Source: Fimadaptatus sp050946055 (lineage in GTDB: Bacteria > Bacillota > Clostridia > Christensenellales > Aristaeellaceae). Taken from it: a DNA stretch of 64,000 bases. A model generated the notes under the pieces. The model was given only the letters and a program-made list of their open reading frames with translations, was not told the origin of the DNA and searched no databases. The stretch covers positions 21,347 through 85,346 of the forward strand of contig JBMNUB010000007.1 of the NCBI GenBank assembly GCA_050946055.1, given 5' to 3'. A program made the translations under genes and the position numbers. Each line of letters opens with the position of its first letter. Position 1 is the first letter of the stretch. Shown here one piece after another: positions 35,269 to 44,241 of this stretch.

Positions 35269-35853
35269 ATGTTTGTAGCTATAATTATATACCTCGTGCA
35301 GGCCGTCATAATGGGCTTTGTCGCCCTGCACATATCGGAGTCGAAGGGGTATGAAGGCGGCTTTGCATGGGGATTCTGGCTGGGCATAGTGGGCGTGCTG
35401 GTGGTAGGATTTCGCCCCACATTGCAGGCGCAGACGTATTCGGAGCATTGCAGGTCGCTTAGCAATGCCGGTACCAACGCCGGCAGCGCGATGTGGGAGT
35501 GCATATGCGGCGCGACCAATTCCGGTGCGCTCGACTACTGCACCTCCTGCCGCAGGAGCAGGAGCGAAGCCGAGTGCGGCAAGATACGCTGCCCGCACTG
35601 CGGCGCAGTGAACAGCGAGCTAAGCGATGTGTGCTTTGCCTGCAACCGGCCGCTTGCCGAACAGGGGACGCACATGGCGCTGGCTGCGGGCATGGATGCC
35701 GGATATGCGGAAGCAACAGACGCTGCGGTATCCGACGGCGGCAAGCGCGAAGCCATAGCGATGATAGAGATGCTGGCTAAACTCCATGATGCGGGCGTGC
35801 TTACCGACGATGAGTTTCGTGAGAAGAAGGCCGAGCTGCTGTCCCGGATATGA
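35269..35853 (+). CDS. Membrane zinc-ribbon protein with C-terminal SHOCT domain
   Basis: A 194-aa protein with two N-terminal membrane helices (FVAIIIYLVQAVIMGFVAL and GFWLGIVGVLVVGF). Two zinc-ribbon motifs follow: WECICGATNSGALDYCTSC and RCPHCGAVNSELSDVCFAC. The C-terminal 35 residues (IEMLAKLHDAGVLTDDEFREKKAELLSRI) form a SHOCT oligomerisation domain. The ATG at 35269 lies behind AAAGGCGGTGAGG; an earlier in-frame start at 35188 is less likely. The role is unknown; this combination is widespread in Firmicutes membranes. Confidence 0.8.
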   Translation: MFVAIIIYLVQAVIMGFVALHISESKGYEGGFAWGFWLGIVGVLVVGFRPTLQAQTYSEHCRSLSNAGTNAGSAMWECICGATNSGALDYCTSCRRSRSEAECGKIRCPHCGAVNSELSDVCFACNRPLAEQGTHMALAAGMDAGYAEATDAAVSDGGKREAIAMIEMLAKLHDAGVLTDDEFREKKAELLSRI

Positions 35854-35867
35854 GGCGGCTGGATAAC

Positions 35868-35910
35868 GGCGCTGTGGCAGACGGGTACGTCTGTCGCGGC
35901 GCTTTCTTTG
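35868..35910 (+). terminator. Intrinsic terminator after the SHOCT protein
   Basis: A 15-bp stem with G-U pairs (GGCGCTGTGGCAGAC / GTCTGTCGCGGCGCT) around GGGTAC, followed by TTCTTTG. Confidence 0.75.
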
Positions 35911-35994
35911 TGCTGTTTGGGGTTTGCTGCGCTGTAATTCGGCCATAGAGCGTATTGTATGATAAGGGGGCGCGTGGGATGCGGAGCGTGCGTT

Positions 35995-36208
35995 GTCCCG
36001 GCACACGCAAGGCTGATTTAATCGCGGCAGGATACCCCCTCAGTCGCTCACGCGGCAGCTCCCCTTTAGGGTGAGCCAGAGAGTTGCCGCGCAGTCGCAT
36101 TCGATAATGGCTTTGCTTTGTGCGTGGCGCGTGAGCGCTGGAAGGGTTTACTCCGAATACAGGTGGGCAGCTTTAGGATGGCAGGCGTCGTCCCGGCACA
36201 CGCAAGGC
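35995..36208 (-). repeat. Structured repeat family 2, copy 1, with flanking 19-bp direct repeat
   Basis: Read on the minus strand, 36077-36034 gives AAAGGGGAGCTGCCGCG then TGAGCGACTGAGGGG, matching copies at 42.9 and 46.8 kb. A 19-bp word (GTCCCGGCACACGCAAGGC) occurs at 35995-36013 and again at 36190-36208. The gap 35911-36414 has no gene. Confidence 0.6.
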
Positions 36209-36414
36209 AGCTTTAATTTCAGCAGTGTAAACGCTCATCCACTTTGCTGCCAGCGTCCCTTTCGGGAATGCCATTACGCGCTGCACCCTTCGCCATCAGC
36301 GCAATGCCCGCATTCCACCTAATTTGCATTTGCACTATGCATACACGCCAAAATCTGTTACAATAATAGATGCGTTCCGCGCGGAACGCCAACAAACGGC
36401 TTTCGAGGTATAAG

Positions 36415-38343
36415 ATGACTGTACTTACTCTTTCCGGCGTCTCAAAGGCGTTCGGTGTAAACGTTATTCTGGAGGATATAGACCTCACGCTTCAGGATGG
36501 TCAGCGCATGGGTCTGGTAGGCGTGAACGGCTCGGGCAAGTCCACGCTGCTCAAGGTGATATGCGGCGAGGAACAGCCCGACAGCGGCACCGTGTCCATA
36601 GTCAAGGGCTGGAAGGTGGGCTATCTCACTCAGCAGGCCGACATACTCTCGGACAACACCTGCTATCAGGAGATGGAGCGCGCCATGGAGCCGGTCAAGC
36701 GCATGGAGGAGAGGCTGCGCGAGCTGGAGGAGGAAATGGCGCAGGCGCATCAGGACCCCGACGAGTTCGAGCGCATATCGCGCCAGTATGACTTGACGCT
36801 GCAGCGCTTTGAACATGCGGGCGGATATGAGTGGCGCTCGCGCATACGCGGCGTGCTGTCCGGACTGGGCTTCACTCAGGCGCAGCAGGAGCAAAATGCC
36901 AGCCAGCTTTCGGGCGGCGAGCGCACGCGGCTATGTCTGGCGAGGATGCTGCTGGTCGCGCCCGACCTGCTGCTGCTGGATGAGCCGACCAACCATCTGG
37001 ACCTTGAGGCTACGGCATGGCTGGAAAGCGCGCTCAAGAAGTACGAGGGCGCGGTCATAGTCATATCGCATGACCGTTACTTCCTGGACGAGGTGTGCGA
37101 CTGCATGGCCGAGCTGAGCGGCCATCACTTAAAGCAATATACCGGCAACTATACCGAGTTCTCGCGCAAGCGCGCCGCCGATCGCGAGCGGCAGGAGAAG
37201 GAGTACGAGCTTCAGCAGGCCGAGATAGCCAGACAAAAGGCCATAATCGCCCGCTATCGCATGTACAACCGCGAAAAGAGCATCCGCGCCGCCGCCAGCC
37301 GCGAAAAGGCGCTGGAGCGCATGGAGCTGGTCGAGCGCCCCACTCAAGAGCAGACCGTCCACTTCCGGTTCACAGCGCGCCGCCGCACCGGCGATGACGT
37401 GCTTATGACCGAGGAACTGAGCAAGGCGTTTGACGGCAGGCAGCTGTTTGAGCATGTCGCCATGCACATACGCGCGGGCGAGCGCGTGGCGCTGATAGGG
37501 CCAAACGGCGTGGGCAAGTCCACGCTGCTCAAGATAGTCGTAAAGCAGCTCCAGCCGGATACCGGCTATGTGCGCTACGGCGCCAATCTGGACATAGGCT
37601 ATTACGATCAGCATCAGGAAAACCTGCACATGGACAAGCAGGTCATAGACGAGATATGGGATGATTATCCCTACATGGAGCCCGATCAGGTGCGCGGCGC
37701 GCTGGCGCTGTTTTTGCTGACCGGCGACGAGGTGTTCCAGCCCGTATCCACGCTGTCGGGCGGAGAGCGCGGCAGGCTGGCGCTGACCAAGCTCATGCTC
37801 AGGCGCGACAACTTCCTCATATTCGATGAGCCGACCAACCATCTGGACATGGACAGCCGCGAGGTGCTGGAGCAGGCGCTCAAGGACTTTACCGGCACGC
37901 TGCTTTTCGTGTCGCACGACCGCTACTTCATAAACCGGCTGGCTACGCGCGTGCTGGAGCTGAGCGAGCACGGCGTAAAGGAGTATCAGGGCAATTACGA
38001 CGACTACGTGGAGAAGAAGCGCAAGCTGGAGCTGGGCGAGGACGAGGAACAGACTCAGGGCCGCACGCGCACCGAGATATACAAGGAACAGCGCAAGCAG
38101 CGCATTGCGCAGAGCGAGCTTCGCCAGCTGCGCGCCCGCGTGCAGGATTTGGAGAAGCTCATAGCCGCCAAGGAGGACGAGATAAGCGCCATAGAGGAGC
38201 GCATGGGCGATCCGGCGGTGTATCAGCAGGCCGACGGCGCGGCGCAGCTCAATCGCGATTACGAGCGCGCCAAGGGCGAGCTGGAGGCGCTCTATGACGA
38301 ATGGAGCGAAAAGAGCGAGCGGCTGGGGGGCTCGGAAGGCTGA
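36415..38343 (+). CDS. ABC-F family ATPase
   Basis: A 642-aa soluble protein with two ABC ATPase domains and no membrane segment. ABC-F proteins act on ribosomes, in translation control or antibiotic protection. Domain 1 has Walker A GVNGSGKST, signature LSGGERTRL and Walker B LLLDEPTNHLDLEATAWLE. A linker coiled coil (RERQEKEYELQQAEIARQ) joins it to domain 2: GPNGVGKST, LSGGERGRLAL, LIFDEPTNHLDMDS. The C-terminal about 80 residues are a coiled-coil CTD, as in Uup/YdiF. ATG 36415 follows CGAGG. PtIM linker length is like housekeeping members, so a resistance role is unproven. Confidence 0.95.
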   Translation: MTVLTLSGVSKAFGVNVILEDIDLTLQDGQRMGLVGVNGSGKSTLLKVICGEEQPDSGTVSIVKGWKVGYLTQQADILSDNTCYQEMERAMEPVKRMEERLRELEEEMAQAHQDPDEFERISRQYDLTLQRFEHAGGYEWRSRIRGVLSGLGFTQAQQEQNASQLSGGERTRLCLARMLLVAPDLLLLDEPTNHLDLEATAWLESALKKYEGAVIVISHDRYFLDEVCDCMAELSGHHLKQYTGNYTEFSRKRAADRERQEKEYELQQAEIARQKAIIARYRMYNREKSIRAAASREKALERMELVERPTQEQTVHFRFTARRRTGDDVLMTEELSKAFDGRQLFEHVAMHIRAGERVALIGPNGVGKSTLLKIVVKQLQPDTGYVRYGANLDIGYYDQHQENLHMDKQVIDEIWDDYPYMEPDQVRGALALFLLTGDEVFQPVSTLSGGERGRLALTKLMLRRDNFLIFDEPTNHLDMDSREVLEQALKDFTGTLLFVSHDRYFINRLATRVLELSEHGVKEYQGNYDDYVEKKRKLELGEDEEQTQGRTRTEIYKEQRKQRIAQSELRQLRARVQDLEKLIAAKEDEISAIEERMGDPAVYQQADGAAQLNRDYERAKGELEALYDEWSEKSERLGGSEG

Positions 38344-38355
38344 CGGAGGGTGAGC

Positions 38356-39576
38356 ATGGAAGGAAACGGGAAAAAGAGGCGCTCATCATACTTTAAGATA
38401 AGCATGTATGTGTTCTGCGTGGGGGCGCTGCTATTGCTGTTCAACAGGCTGCTGGACAGCATGGGCGACCTGTTCGACTGGGTGCGCACGGCGTGGTCGG
38501 CGGCGCTGACTACGCTGATGCCGTTCTTCATAGCGGTGGTGCTGGCTTATCTGTTTAGGCCTGTCGTGGATAAGCTGATGCAGTTGATAAGCCGCATAGA
38601 GCCTGCGCCGGGCAGCAAGGGCGCGGGCGCGGCGCTCAGGCGCAGGCTGGTCAAGCGGCGCAGGTTCGTGTCCGCGTGCGCGCTGTACATAGCGCTGGTG
38701 ATACTTATAGTGGTGACGCTGGCCTATGTCGTGCCTACCACGGTCATGAACGTTATAGACCTTGTTCAGAACATGCCCGGTTACATATCGGCGCTGCTCA
38801 AGTGGGTGAACGACAATATCACGCACAATGGCGAGCTGCCCATGGAGCTGCGTCAGGCCGTGGACAGCGTCATGCAGAGCATGAACTCGTCCCTGAGCGG
38901 GATGCTTAAGGACGCGGTGTCTATGATACCGGCGCTGCTCAGGCGCGCATATGCGTTTTCCGCCATGTCGCTCAATCTGCTGCTGGCGATAGTGCTGTCA
39001 TTCTATCTGGTATGCGACGATGGACGCATGTTTGCAAACGTGACCAAGTGGCTGGGCGGCAAGCTGGGCAAGCGCCGCAGCGAGCGCTTCTTCGGCTTCA
39101 TGCAGGATCTGGACTTCATGTTCTCAAAGTATCTGGTGGGCAGGCTGTTTGAGTCGCTGGTGGTGGCGGTGCTGTGCTTCATAGTGCTGGCGGCGCTGGG
39201 GCTGCCCTATAATACGCTGCTGTCCGCGCTGTATGGCTTTACCAACATGATACCGTATGTAGGCCCTGTGCTGGGGCTTGTGCCGGTGGTGTGCGTGGCG
39301 CTGTTTCGCAGCCCGGCTACGGCTCTGCTGGTGGCGTTGCTGCTGACGCTGGTGCAGGGCTTTGACGCATGGGTGCTGTCGCCCAAGGTGCTGGGCGATT
39401 CCATGGGACTTAACCCGTTCTGGGTGATATTTGCGCTGGTCATAGGCGGCGCGCTGTTTGGCGTAGTGGGCCTGCTTCTGTCTACGCCGGTCATGGGCGT
39501 GCTTATGCGCATGCTGGAGCGCAGTGTGGCGCGGCAGGAAGATGTGCAGGCGCGCATAAGCGATCCCATGAGATAG
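38356..39576 (+). CDS. AI-2E family (PerM-like) transporter
   Basis: A 406-aa protein with about eight membrane helices. The family features are the N-terminal ALTTLMPFFIAVVLAYLFRP, a cytosolic helical middle (LLKWVNDNITHNG to MLKDAVSMIPALLR), and the C-terminal AALGLPYNTLLSALYGFTNMIPYVGP and GFDAWVLSPKVLGDSMGLNPFWVI. These proteins have been linked to autoinducer-2 export or Na+/H+ exchange; the real substrate here is uncertain. GGAGGG precedes the ATG at 38356, 12 bp after the ABC-F stop, so the two form an operon. Confidence 0.92.
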   Translation: MEGNGKKRRSSYFKISMYVFCVGALLLLFNRLLDSMGDLFDWVRTAWSAALTTLMPFFIAVVLAYLFRPVVDKLMQLISRIEPAPGSKGAGAALRRRLVKRRRFVSACALYIALVILIVVTLAYVVPTTVMNVIDLVQNMPGYISALLKWVNDNITHNGELPMELRQAVDSVMQSMNSSLSGMLKDAVSMIPALLRRAYAFSAMSLNLLLAIVLSFYLVCDDGRMFANVTKWLGGKLGKRRSERFFGFMQDLDFMFSKYLVGRLFESLVVAVLCFIVLAALGLPYNTLLSALYGFTNMIPYVGPVLGLVPVVCVALFRSPATALLVALLLTLVQGFDAWVLSPKVLGDSMGLNPFWVIFALVIGGALFGVVGLLLSTPVMGVLMRMLERSVARQEDVQARISDPMR

Positions 39577-39619
39577 CGCCTGACATTGCAATATGAAAGG
39601 CAAATGGCATATATCAGAT

Positions 39620-39662
39620 ACAGCGCCCGCGCGCGGAGAATGCAGCCGCACGCGGGCGCTGT
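39620..39662 (+). terminator. Terminator-like hairpin
   Basis: ACAGCGCCCGCG and CGCGGGCGCTGT form a 12-bp perfect stem 44 bp after the transporter stop. The following T content is poor. The remaining 39663-39970 contains nothing I can assign. Confidence 0.6.
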
Positions 39663-39970
39663 GCTTTGTCTGCACGGCGCGCGCCAAGCGGCACAACTAA
39701 GCATCATGACACGCAAAGCGCGGTCAACAGGAGCGTATCCTTATTGCCCGGCGGGAGTGTGCGGCGAATGCTGCGGCACCTCGTTATGACGCGCCGCAAA
39801 CGGATTATTCATTCGCGATGGTGCAAACTGCATGTCAATATGCGCAGACATGTATGTAAATACGCAGACTCATGCAGGATGTGCGGCGGCGTGGATGCAT
39901 AAAGCACGATAAAACACTGTGGATAGCCGCTAAAATGAAGAATTTAACGCACAAAATATCTAAAATGCTA

Positions 39971-39999
39971 TTGCACGAATCGAAAAGTAGTGGCATAAT
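39971..39999 (+). promoter_or_regulatory. Promoter of the aminotransferase gene
   Basis: TTGCAC (39971-39976) and CATAAT (39994-39999), 17-bp spacer, like the polA promoter. Confidence 0.6.
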
Positions 40000-40052
40000 A
40001 TGAAGCACGGATGCAGATGAGTATCAATGGCGATATGGAGGAAATGAAGATT

Positions 40053-41261
40053 ATGCGTCTACAGATTTCAAATCGTTGCAGGAACATCGCGCCTTCACCG
40101 ACGCTGATGATCGACGCCAAGGCCAAGGCCATGATAAAGAGCGGCATCGACGTCATAGGATTTGGCGCGGGTGAGCCGGACTTTGACACGCCCCAGTACA
40201 TACGCGACGCCGCCAAGCGCGCGCTGGATCAGGGCATGACGCGCTACACTCCCTCCAGCGGCACTCTGGAGCTGCGCCGCGCCATATGCGCCAAGCTCCA
40301 GCGCGACAATGGCCTGGAATATGAGCCGGATCAGGTGATAGTGTCCAACGGCGCCAAGCACTCGCTGTTCAATATCTGTCAGGCCATACTTGATCCCGGC
40401 GACGAGGTGCTGATACCCGCGCCCTTCTGGGTGAGCTATCCCGAGCTTGTGCAGCTGGCGGGCGGCGTGCCTGTCACCGTGCCGGGCCATGAGGAGAACG
40501 ACTTTCTGGTAAGCGCTTCCGACATGGCGCGCTACTTAACGCCCCGCACCAAGGCGATAATCATCAACTCGCCCAACAATCCCAACGGCTGTGTGTGGCC
40601 GCGCGAGATGCTGGAGGAGATAGCGCGCTTCGCTGTGGACAATCAGCTCTACGTCATCTCCGACGAGATATACGAAAAGCTGGTGTACGACGGCGCGGAG
40701 CATGTGTCCATAGCCTCTCTGGGCGAGGACATAAAGGAGCAGACCTTTGTCGTGAACGGCTTTAGCAAGTCCTATGCCATGACCGGCTGGCGGCTGGGCT
40801 ACTGCGCAGGCCCTGCGCACGTGATGAAGGCCATGAGCGCGCTTCAGAGCCACGCCACCAGCAATCCCAACTCCATAGCGCAGTACGCGGGCTTGGCCGC
40901 GCTCAGGGGCGGCGAGGACATAATCGCTTCCATGGCGCACGAGTTCGACGTGCGCAGGCGCTATATAGTGGGGCGCATAAACGACATTCCCGGCGTATCC
41001 TGCCGCATGCCCAAGGGCGCGTTCTATGTGATGATGAACGTATCCAAGCTCATTGGCGCGGCGTTTGGCGACAAGGTGATACGCTCCTCGACCGACTTTG
41101 CCGAGCTGCTGCTGGAGAACGCGCGCGTGGCGGTCGTGCCGGGCAATGGCTTTGGCAGCGATGCGCATGTGCGCCTGAGCTATGCCACCAGCCTTGAAAA
41201 CATAGACCGCGGGCTCAGCCGTATAGAGCAGTTCGTGGCCGAACTCAAGCTGCCCGGCTGA
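40053..41261 (+). CDS. Class I/II pyridoxal-phosphate aminotransferase (aspartate type)
   Basis: A 402-aa fold-type I aminotransferase of the AspB/AatA subgroup, moving the amino group between aspartate (or related amino acids) and 2-oxoglutarate. Visible are IGFGAGEPDFDTPQYI, TRYTPSSGTLELR, SNGAKHSLFN, INSPNNPNGCVW, YVISDEIYEKLVYD and the PLP lysine K239 in FSKSYAMTGWRLGY. The ATG at 40053 lies 11 bp after GGAGG; ATG 40044 is too close to it. It precedes the DRE-TIM synthase, consistent with a carbon-nitrogen branch around oxaloacetate and 2-oxoglutarate. Confidence 0.93.
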   Translation: MRLQISNRCRNIAPSPTLMIDAKAKAMIKSGIDVIGFGAGEPDFDTPQYIRDAAKRALDQGMTRYTPSSGTLELRRAICAKLQRDNGLEYEPDQVIVSNGAKHSLFNICQAILDPGDEVLIPAPFWVSYPELVQLAGGVPVTVPGHEENDFLVSASDMARYLTPRTKAIIINSPNNPNGCVWPREMLEEIARFAVDNQLYVISDEIYEKLVYDGAEHVSIASLGEDIKEQTFVVNGFSKSYAMTGWRLGYCAGPAHVMKAMSALQSHATSNPNSIAQYAGLAALRGGEDIIASMAHEFDVRRRYIVGRINDIPGVSCRMPKGAFYVMMNVSKLIGAAFGDKVIRSSTDFAELLLENARVAVVPGNGFGSDAHVRLSYATSLENIDRGLSRIEQFVAELKLPG

Positions 41262-41279
41262 CGGGCGGCGCGCAGATAT

Positions 41280-41325
41280 CGGGAACGCGCGCGCTCCGGA
41301 ACAGCTTCGGAACGCGCGCGCTTAT
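41280..41325 (+). terminator. GC-rich hairpin between aminotransferase and synthase
   Basis: GGAACGCGCGCGCT occurs twice (around 41281 and 41308) and the region can fold with TCCGG/TTCGGA pairing. TTATAATATC follows, so it could be a terminator joined to a -10-like box for the next gene. Confidence 0.4.
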
Positions 41326-41392
41326 AATATCCCTGGAATGACAATGGAGTACATTTTCCGGCGCGTATGCGCACGCAAGGGGGAAACAGTAT

Positions 41393-42790
41393 ATGCTGGA
41401 GTTCAATAAGAAGTTTAATCTGCTCATGCAGGCCAATTACAAGTATCAGCTTCAGGATGTAAAGGAGCCTAACCTATATCGCGAGCTGTATGACTACGAG
41501 AGCATACCCAAGGTGGCCTTCAATAACCGCGTCGTGCCAATGCAGATGCCGGAGGAGATATGGATAACCGACACCACCTTCCGCGACGGCCAGCAGTCGC
41601 AGTCGCCGTTTACGGTGGAGCAGATAGTCACGCTCTATAAGCTGCTGTCCAAGCTGGGCGGCCCCAAGGGCATAATCCGCCAGAGCGAGTTCTTCATATA
41701 TACCGAGAAGGATCGCCAGGCCGTGCGCAAGTGTCAGGAACTGGGGCTGGAGTTCCCCGAGATAACCAGCTGGATACGCGCCAATGAAAAGGACTTTGCC
41801 CTTGTGCGCGAGATGGGGCTCAAGGAGACCGGCATACTGGTCAGCTGCTCGGATTATCACATATTCAAAAAGATGAACATGAACCGCCGTCAGGCCATGG
41901 ACAAGTACCTGGGCATAGTCAAGAGCGCGCTGGATCACGGCGTGCGCCCGCGCTGCCACTTCGAGGACATAACCCGCGCCGACTTCTACGGCTTCGTAGT
42001 GCCGTTTGCGACCGAGCTCATGAAGCTGTCGCGCGAAAGCGGCATGCCCATCAAGATACGCGCCTGCGACACGCTGGGCTTTGGCGTGTCCTATCCGGGC
42101 GTGGCCATGCCGCGCAGCGTGCAGGGCATAATGTATGGCCTGCATCACTATGCCGACGTGCCTTCGCACCTGCTGGAGTGGCACGGCCACAACGACTTCT
42201 ACAAGGTCGTGACCAACGCCGCTACCGCATGGCTGTACGGCTGCGCCTCGGTCAACTGCGCGCTGCTGGGCATAGGCGAGCGCACCGGCAACTGCCCGCT
42301 TGAGGCCATGGCCATGGAATACGCCTCGCTGCGCGGCACGATGGACGGCATGGACTTCACCGCCATAACCGAAATCGCCGAGTACTTCGAAAACGAGATA
42401 GGCTATGCCATACCGCCGCGCACGCCCTTTGTGGGGCGCAGCTTCAACTCCACCCGCGCGGGCATACACGCCGACGGCATGCTCAAGGACGAGGAGATAT
42501 ACAACATATTCGACACCACCAAGATACTTGGCCGCCCCGCGACCGTGGCCGTGGACTCGCACTCGGGTCTGGCGGGCATAGCGCACTGGATAAACTCCTT
42601 CTTCAAACTGCATGGCGAGGATGCCGTGGACAAGCGCGACGACATCTGCGTGCGGCTCAAGGCGCGCGTGGACGAGATGTATCTGGAGGGGCGCAATACC
42701 GTAATGGGCGACAACGAGCTGGAGGCGCTGCTGCGCGACATAGACGGCGACATGTACGAGAGCTTCGTGGCACGCAAGGGCGTGCTGTAA
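41393..42790 (+). CDS. DRE-TIM metallolyase (isopropylmalate/homocitrate synthase-like; candidate Re-citrate synthase)
   Basis: A 465-aa TIM-barrel enzyme that condenses an acyl-CoA with a 2-oxoacid. The DRE-TIM signature DTTFRDGQQS is at residues 60-69, with R64 and D65 catalytic or metal-binding. The metal His pair is H264 and H266 in EWHGHNDF, and GIGERTGNCPLEAM and STRAGIHADGMLKDEE are also visible. There is no C-terminal LeuA allosteric domain. Clostridia encode highly similar proteins annotated as isopropylmalate synthases, and this size class includes the Re-citrate synthase of Clostridium kluyveri. Substrate is therefore open between acetyl-CoA/oxaloacetate and other pairs. AAGGGGG precedes the ATG. 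Confidence 0.82.
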   Translation: MLEFNKKFNLLMQANYKYQLQDVKEPNLYRELYDYESIPKVAFNNRVVPMQMPEEIWITDTTFRDGQQSQSPFTVEQIVTLYKLLSKLGGPKGIIRQSEFFIYTEKDRQAVRKCQELGLEFPEITSWIRANEKDFALVREMGLKETGILVSCSDYHIFKKMNMNRRQAMDKYLGIVKSALDHGVRPRCHFEDITRADFYGFVVPFATELMKLSRESGMPIKIRACDTLGFGVSYPGVAMPRSVQGIMYGLHHYADVPSHLLEWHGHNDFYKVVTNAATAWLYGCASVNCALLGIGERTGNCPLEAMAMEYASLRGTMDGMDFTAITEIAEYFENEIGYAIPPRTPFVGRSFNSTRAGIHADGMLKDEEIYNIFDTTKILGRPATVAVDSHSGLAGIAHWINSFFKLHGEDAVDKRDDICVRLKARVDEMYLEGRNTVMGDNELEALLRDIDGDMYESFVARKGVL

Positions 42791-42914
42791 CGGGCGCTGA
42801 CGCTATCGGAGATACGTAGAATAGTGGAGAGAATGCGGGCATGAGCTGTCGCGCTATTGCGATGGCACATGTCCGCGTTTGCGTATGCAGAAGGCTATAA
42901 TTGCCGGGCTGCGC

Positions 42915-42985
42915 CGTAGACTAGCCCCAAGGTGCCCCTGAAAGGGGAGCTGTCGCGTGAGCGGCGGAGGGGTTTCCCCGCATAT
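42915..42985 (+). repeat. Structured repeat family 2, copy 2
   Basis: Contains AAAGGGGAGCTGTCGCG followed by TGAGCGGCGGAGGGG and a GGGGTTTCCCC hairpin; a related tail (CCCGCACGCGCAAGATTGC) continues to about 43037. No gene is seen in 42791-43220. Confidence 0.65.
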
Positions 42986-43220
42986 AGAATGGTTGATTCA
43001 GAATGAACGCCATTCATCCCGCACGCGCAAGATTGCTCCAATATCAGCGGATTTCCCTCTAATTCACCTTTGGCAACAGCAAAACCCCGTCAATCTCGCG
43101 CCGCAGGCATATCATGTGCGCAAAAGTTAACAGTGATGCGCCATGATACATGCGTTATTTGCTGCCGTACTGCGCATAATAGGCGTGTCAACGAGGACAG
43201 TGTCAAAGGAGGAGTTGTTG

Positions 43221-43478
43221 ATGAAACGCATATTGCTCACGCTTACGGTCATGGCGGCCATGGCGCTGTGTACGGGTTGCTGGGGTGGCGCGCCCGAACC
43301 CACCGCCGCGCCCACTCTCGCGCCCACGCCCACTCTTTCGCCTACTCTTGCGCCCACGATGTCGCCTGAAGTGACCGCCGGCCCTGTGCTGCCCACCGAA
43401 GGCGCAACTCAGGCCGCGCCCGCTGTTACGGCAGGCGCAACGTCAGAGGCCGCAGCGACCGCCGGCACTCAGGATTGA
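43221..43478 (+). CDS. Small Pro/Thr/Ala-rich predicted lipoprotein
   Basis: The 85-aa product has a signal peptide (MKRILLTLTVMAAMAL) ending in CTGC, an imperfect lipobox with the lipid-accepting Cys at residue 20. The rest is a low-complexity tail with PTxxPTLxPT repeats and no globular domain. Such short proteins could be cell-surface spacers. AAAGGAGGAG precedes the ATG strongly, which supports expression. The family is not recognised. It is followed by a copy of the structured mobile repeat. Confidence 0.7.
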   Translation: MKRILLTLTVMAAMALCTGCWGGAPEPTAAPTLAPTPTLSPTLAPTMSPEVTAGPVLPTEGATQAAPAVTAGATSEAAATAGTQD

Positions 43479-43611
43479 CGATGCGGGTGCGGGCTTAGCG
43501 GCGGATGCATTGCACGCGGCCATTAGCGAGCGCATGCGGTCAGGGCGGGGGAGCGCACGCTGCCACGTCCTTAATGTAAGCCGGGGCAGGAGGTCATCTC
43601 CCGTCTAGCCT

Positions 43612-43853
43612 CATGCCATCGCAAAACGCCATGAGAGTTCGAGAGGGCTCATGGCCCTCTCGGCTTCAATCGCGTGCGACATGTGCGGTGAGCGCGGGGC
43701 ATTTTTGCGCAGGAAGATTCTATTTCTCAGAGCAAAATATCCGCCTGCAGCTTTCACATCCGGAAACCTTCAGAACTTCAGTGGAAACTGGCAGGGGTGG
43801 CGGAGGAGATTCTCCTCCGTCCACGCCTGTCAAGCGTCTTTTTTGACAAGCCG
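43612..43853 (+). mobile_element. Structured non-coding repeat element, copy C (242 bp)
   Basis: The most diverged copy. The hairpins are kept with changed bases: GAGAGGGC/GGCCCTCTC in place of GGCGGGC/GCCCGCC, and GGAGGAG/CTCCTCC in place of GGGGGAG/CTCCCCC. The terminal stem TGTCAA/TTGACA is present. Flanks 43580-43611 and 43855-43886 are 32-bp direct repeats with four differences, each a terminator-like hairpin. Confidence 0.7.
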
Positions 43854-43854
43854 G

Positions 43855-43890
43855 GCCGGGACAGGAGGTCATCTCCCGTCCCGGCTTTAT
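43855..43890 (+). terminator. Terminator-like hairpin, right member of a 32-bp duplication
   Basis: GCCGGGAC and GTCCCGGC flank a GGAG/CTCC inner stem; TTTATT follows. An older, decayed copy lies at 43580-43611. The gap 43891-44106 shows nothing else. Confidence 0.65.
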
Positions 43891-44106
43891 TCATGGCGGT
43901 ATGCGCCTAAAAAGTGCGGACGGCCAAGCGGAGCAGCGGGCGCGGCATGCTGCTATGCGGGATTGTTATGCACGATATTGCCCTGCGGCAGCGCGCTAAA
44001 TTTCGCACGCCACGCCATGCGGCCGAACATAAGGCGGACTTTGTTAAGCACATGTGGAGATGAACTTGCATAATATGAAGAAATTAGTACATATATATGC
44101 GTGCTA

Positions 44107-44136
44107 TTGACAGCAAGGATACGATGCTGTTAGAAT
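44107..44136 (+). promoter_or_regulatory. Citrate synthase promoter
   Basis: TTGACA (44107-44112) and TAGAAT (44131-44136), 18-bp spacer, about 105 bp before the start codon. Confidence 0.6.
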
Positions 44137-44241
44137 GAAATGGGAATAGATATACTTGATATCGATACCGCCCCGCGCGGGATGCGATACAACCGGCGAC
44201 GCGCCATGCGCCGCCGTTACGCTATATAAGGGGGCATGTAT

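Noticed and set aside
39586..39902. Short frames after the AI-2E family gene
   Set aside because: They overlap a terminator hairpin, use rare starts and have no similarity or ribosome site.
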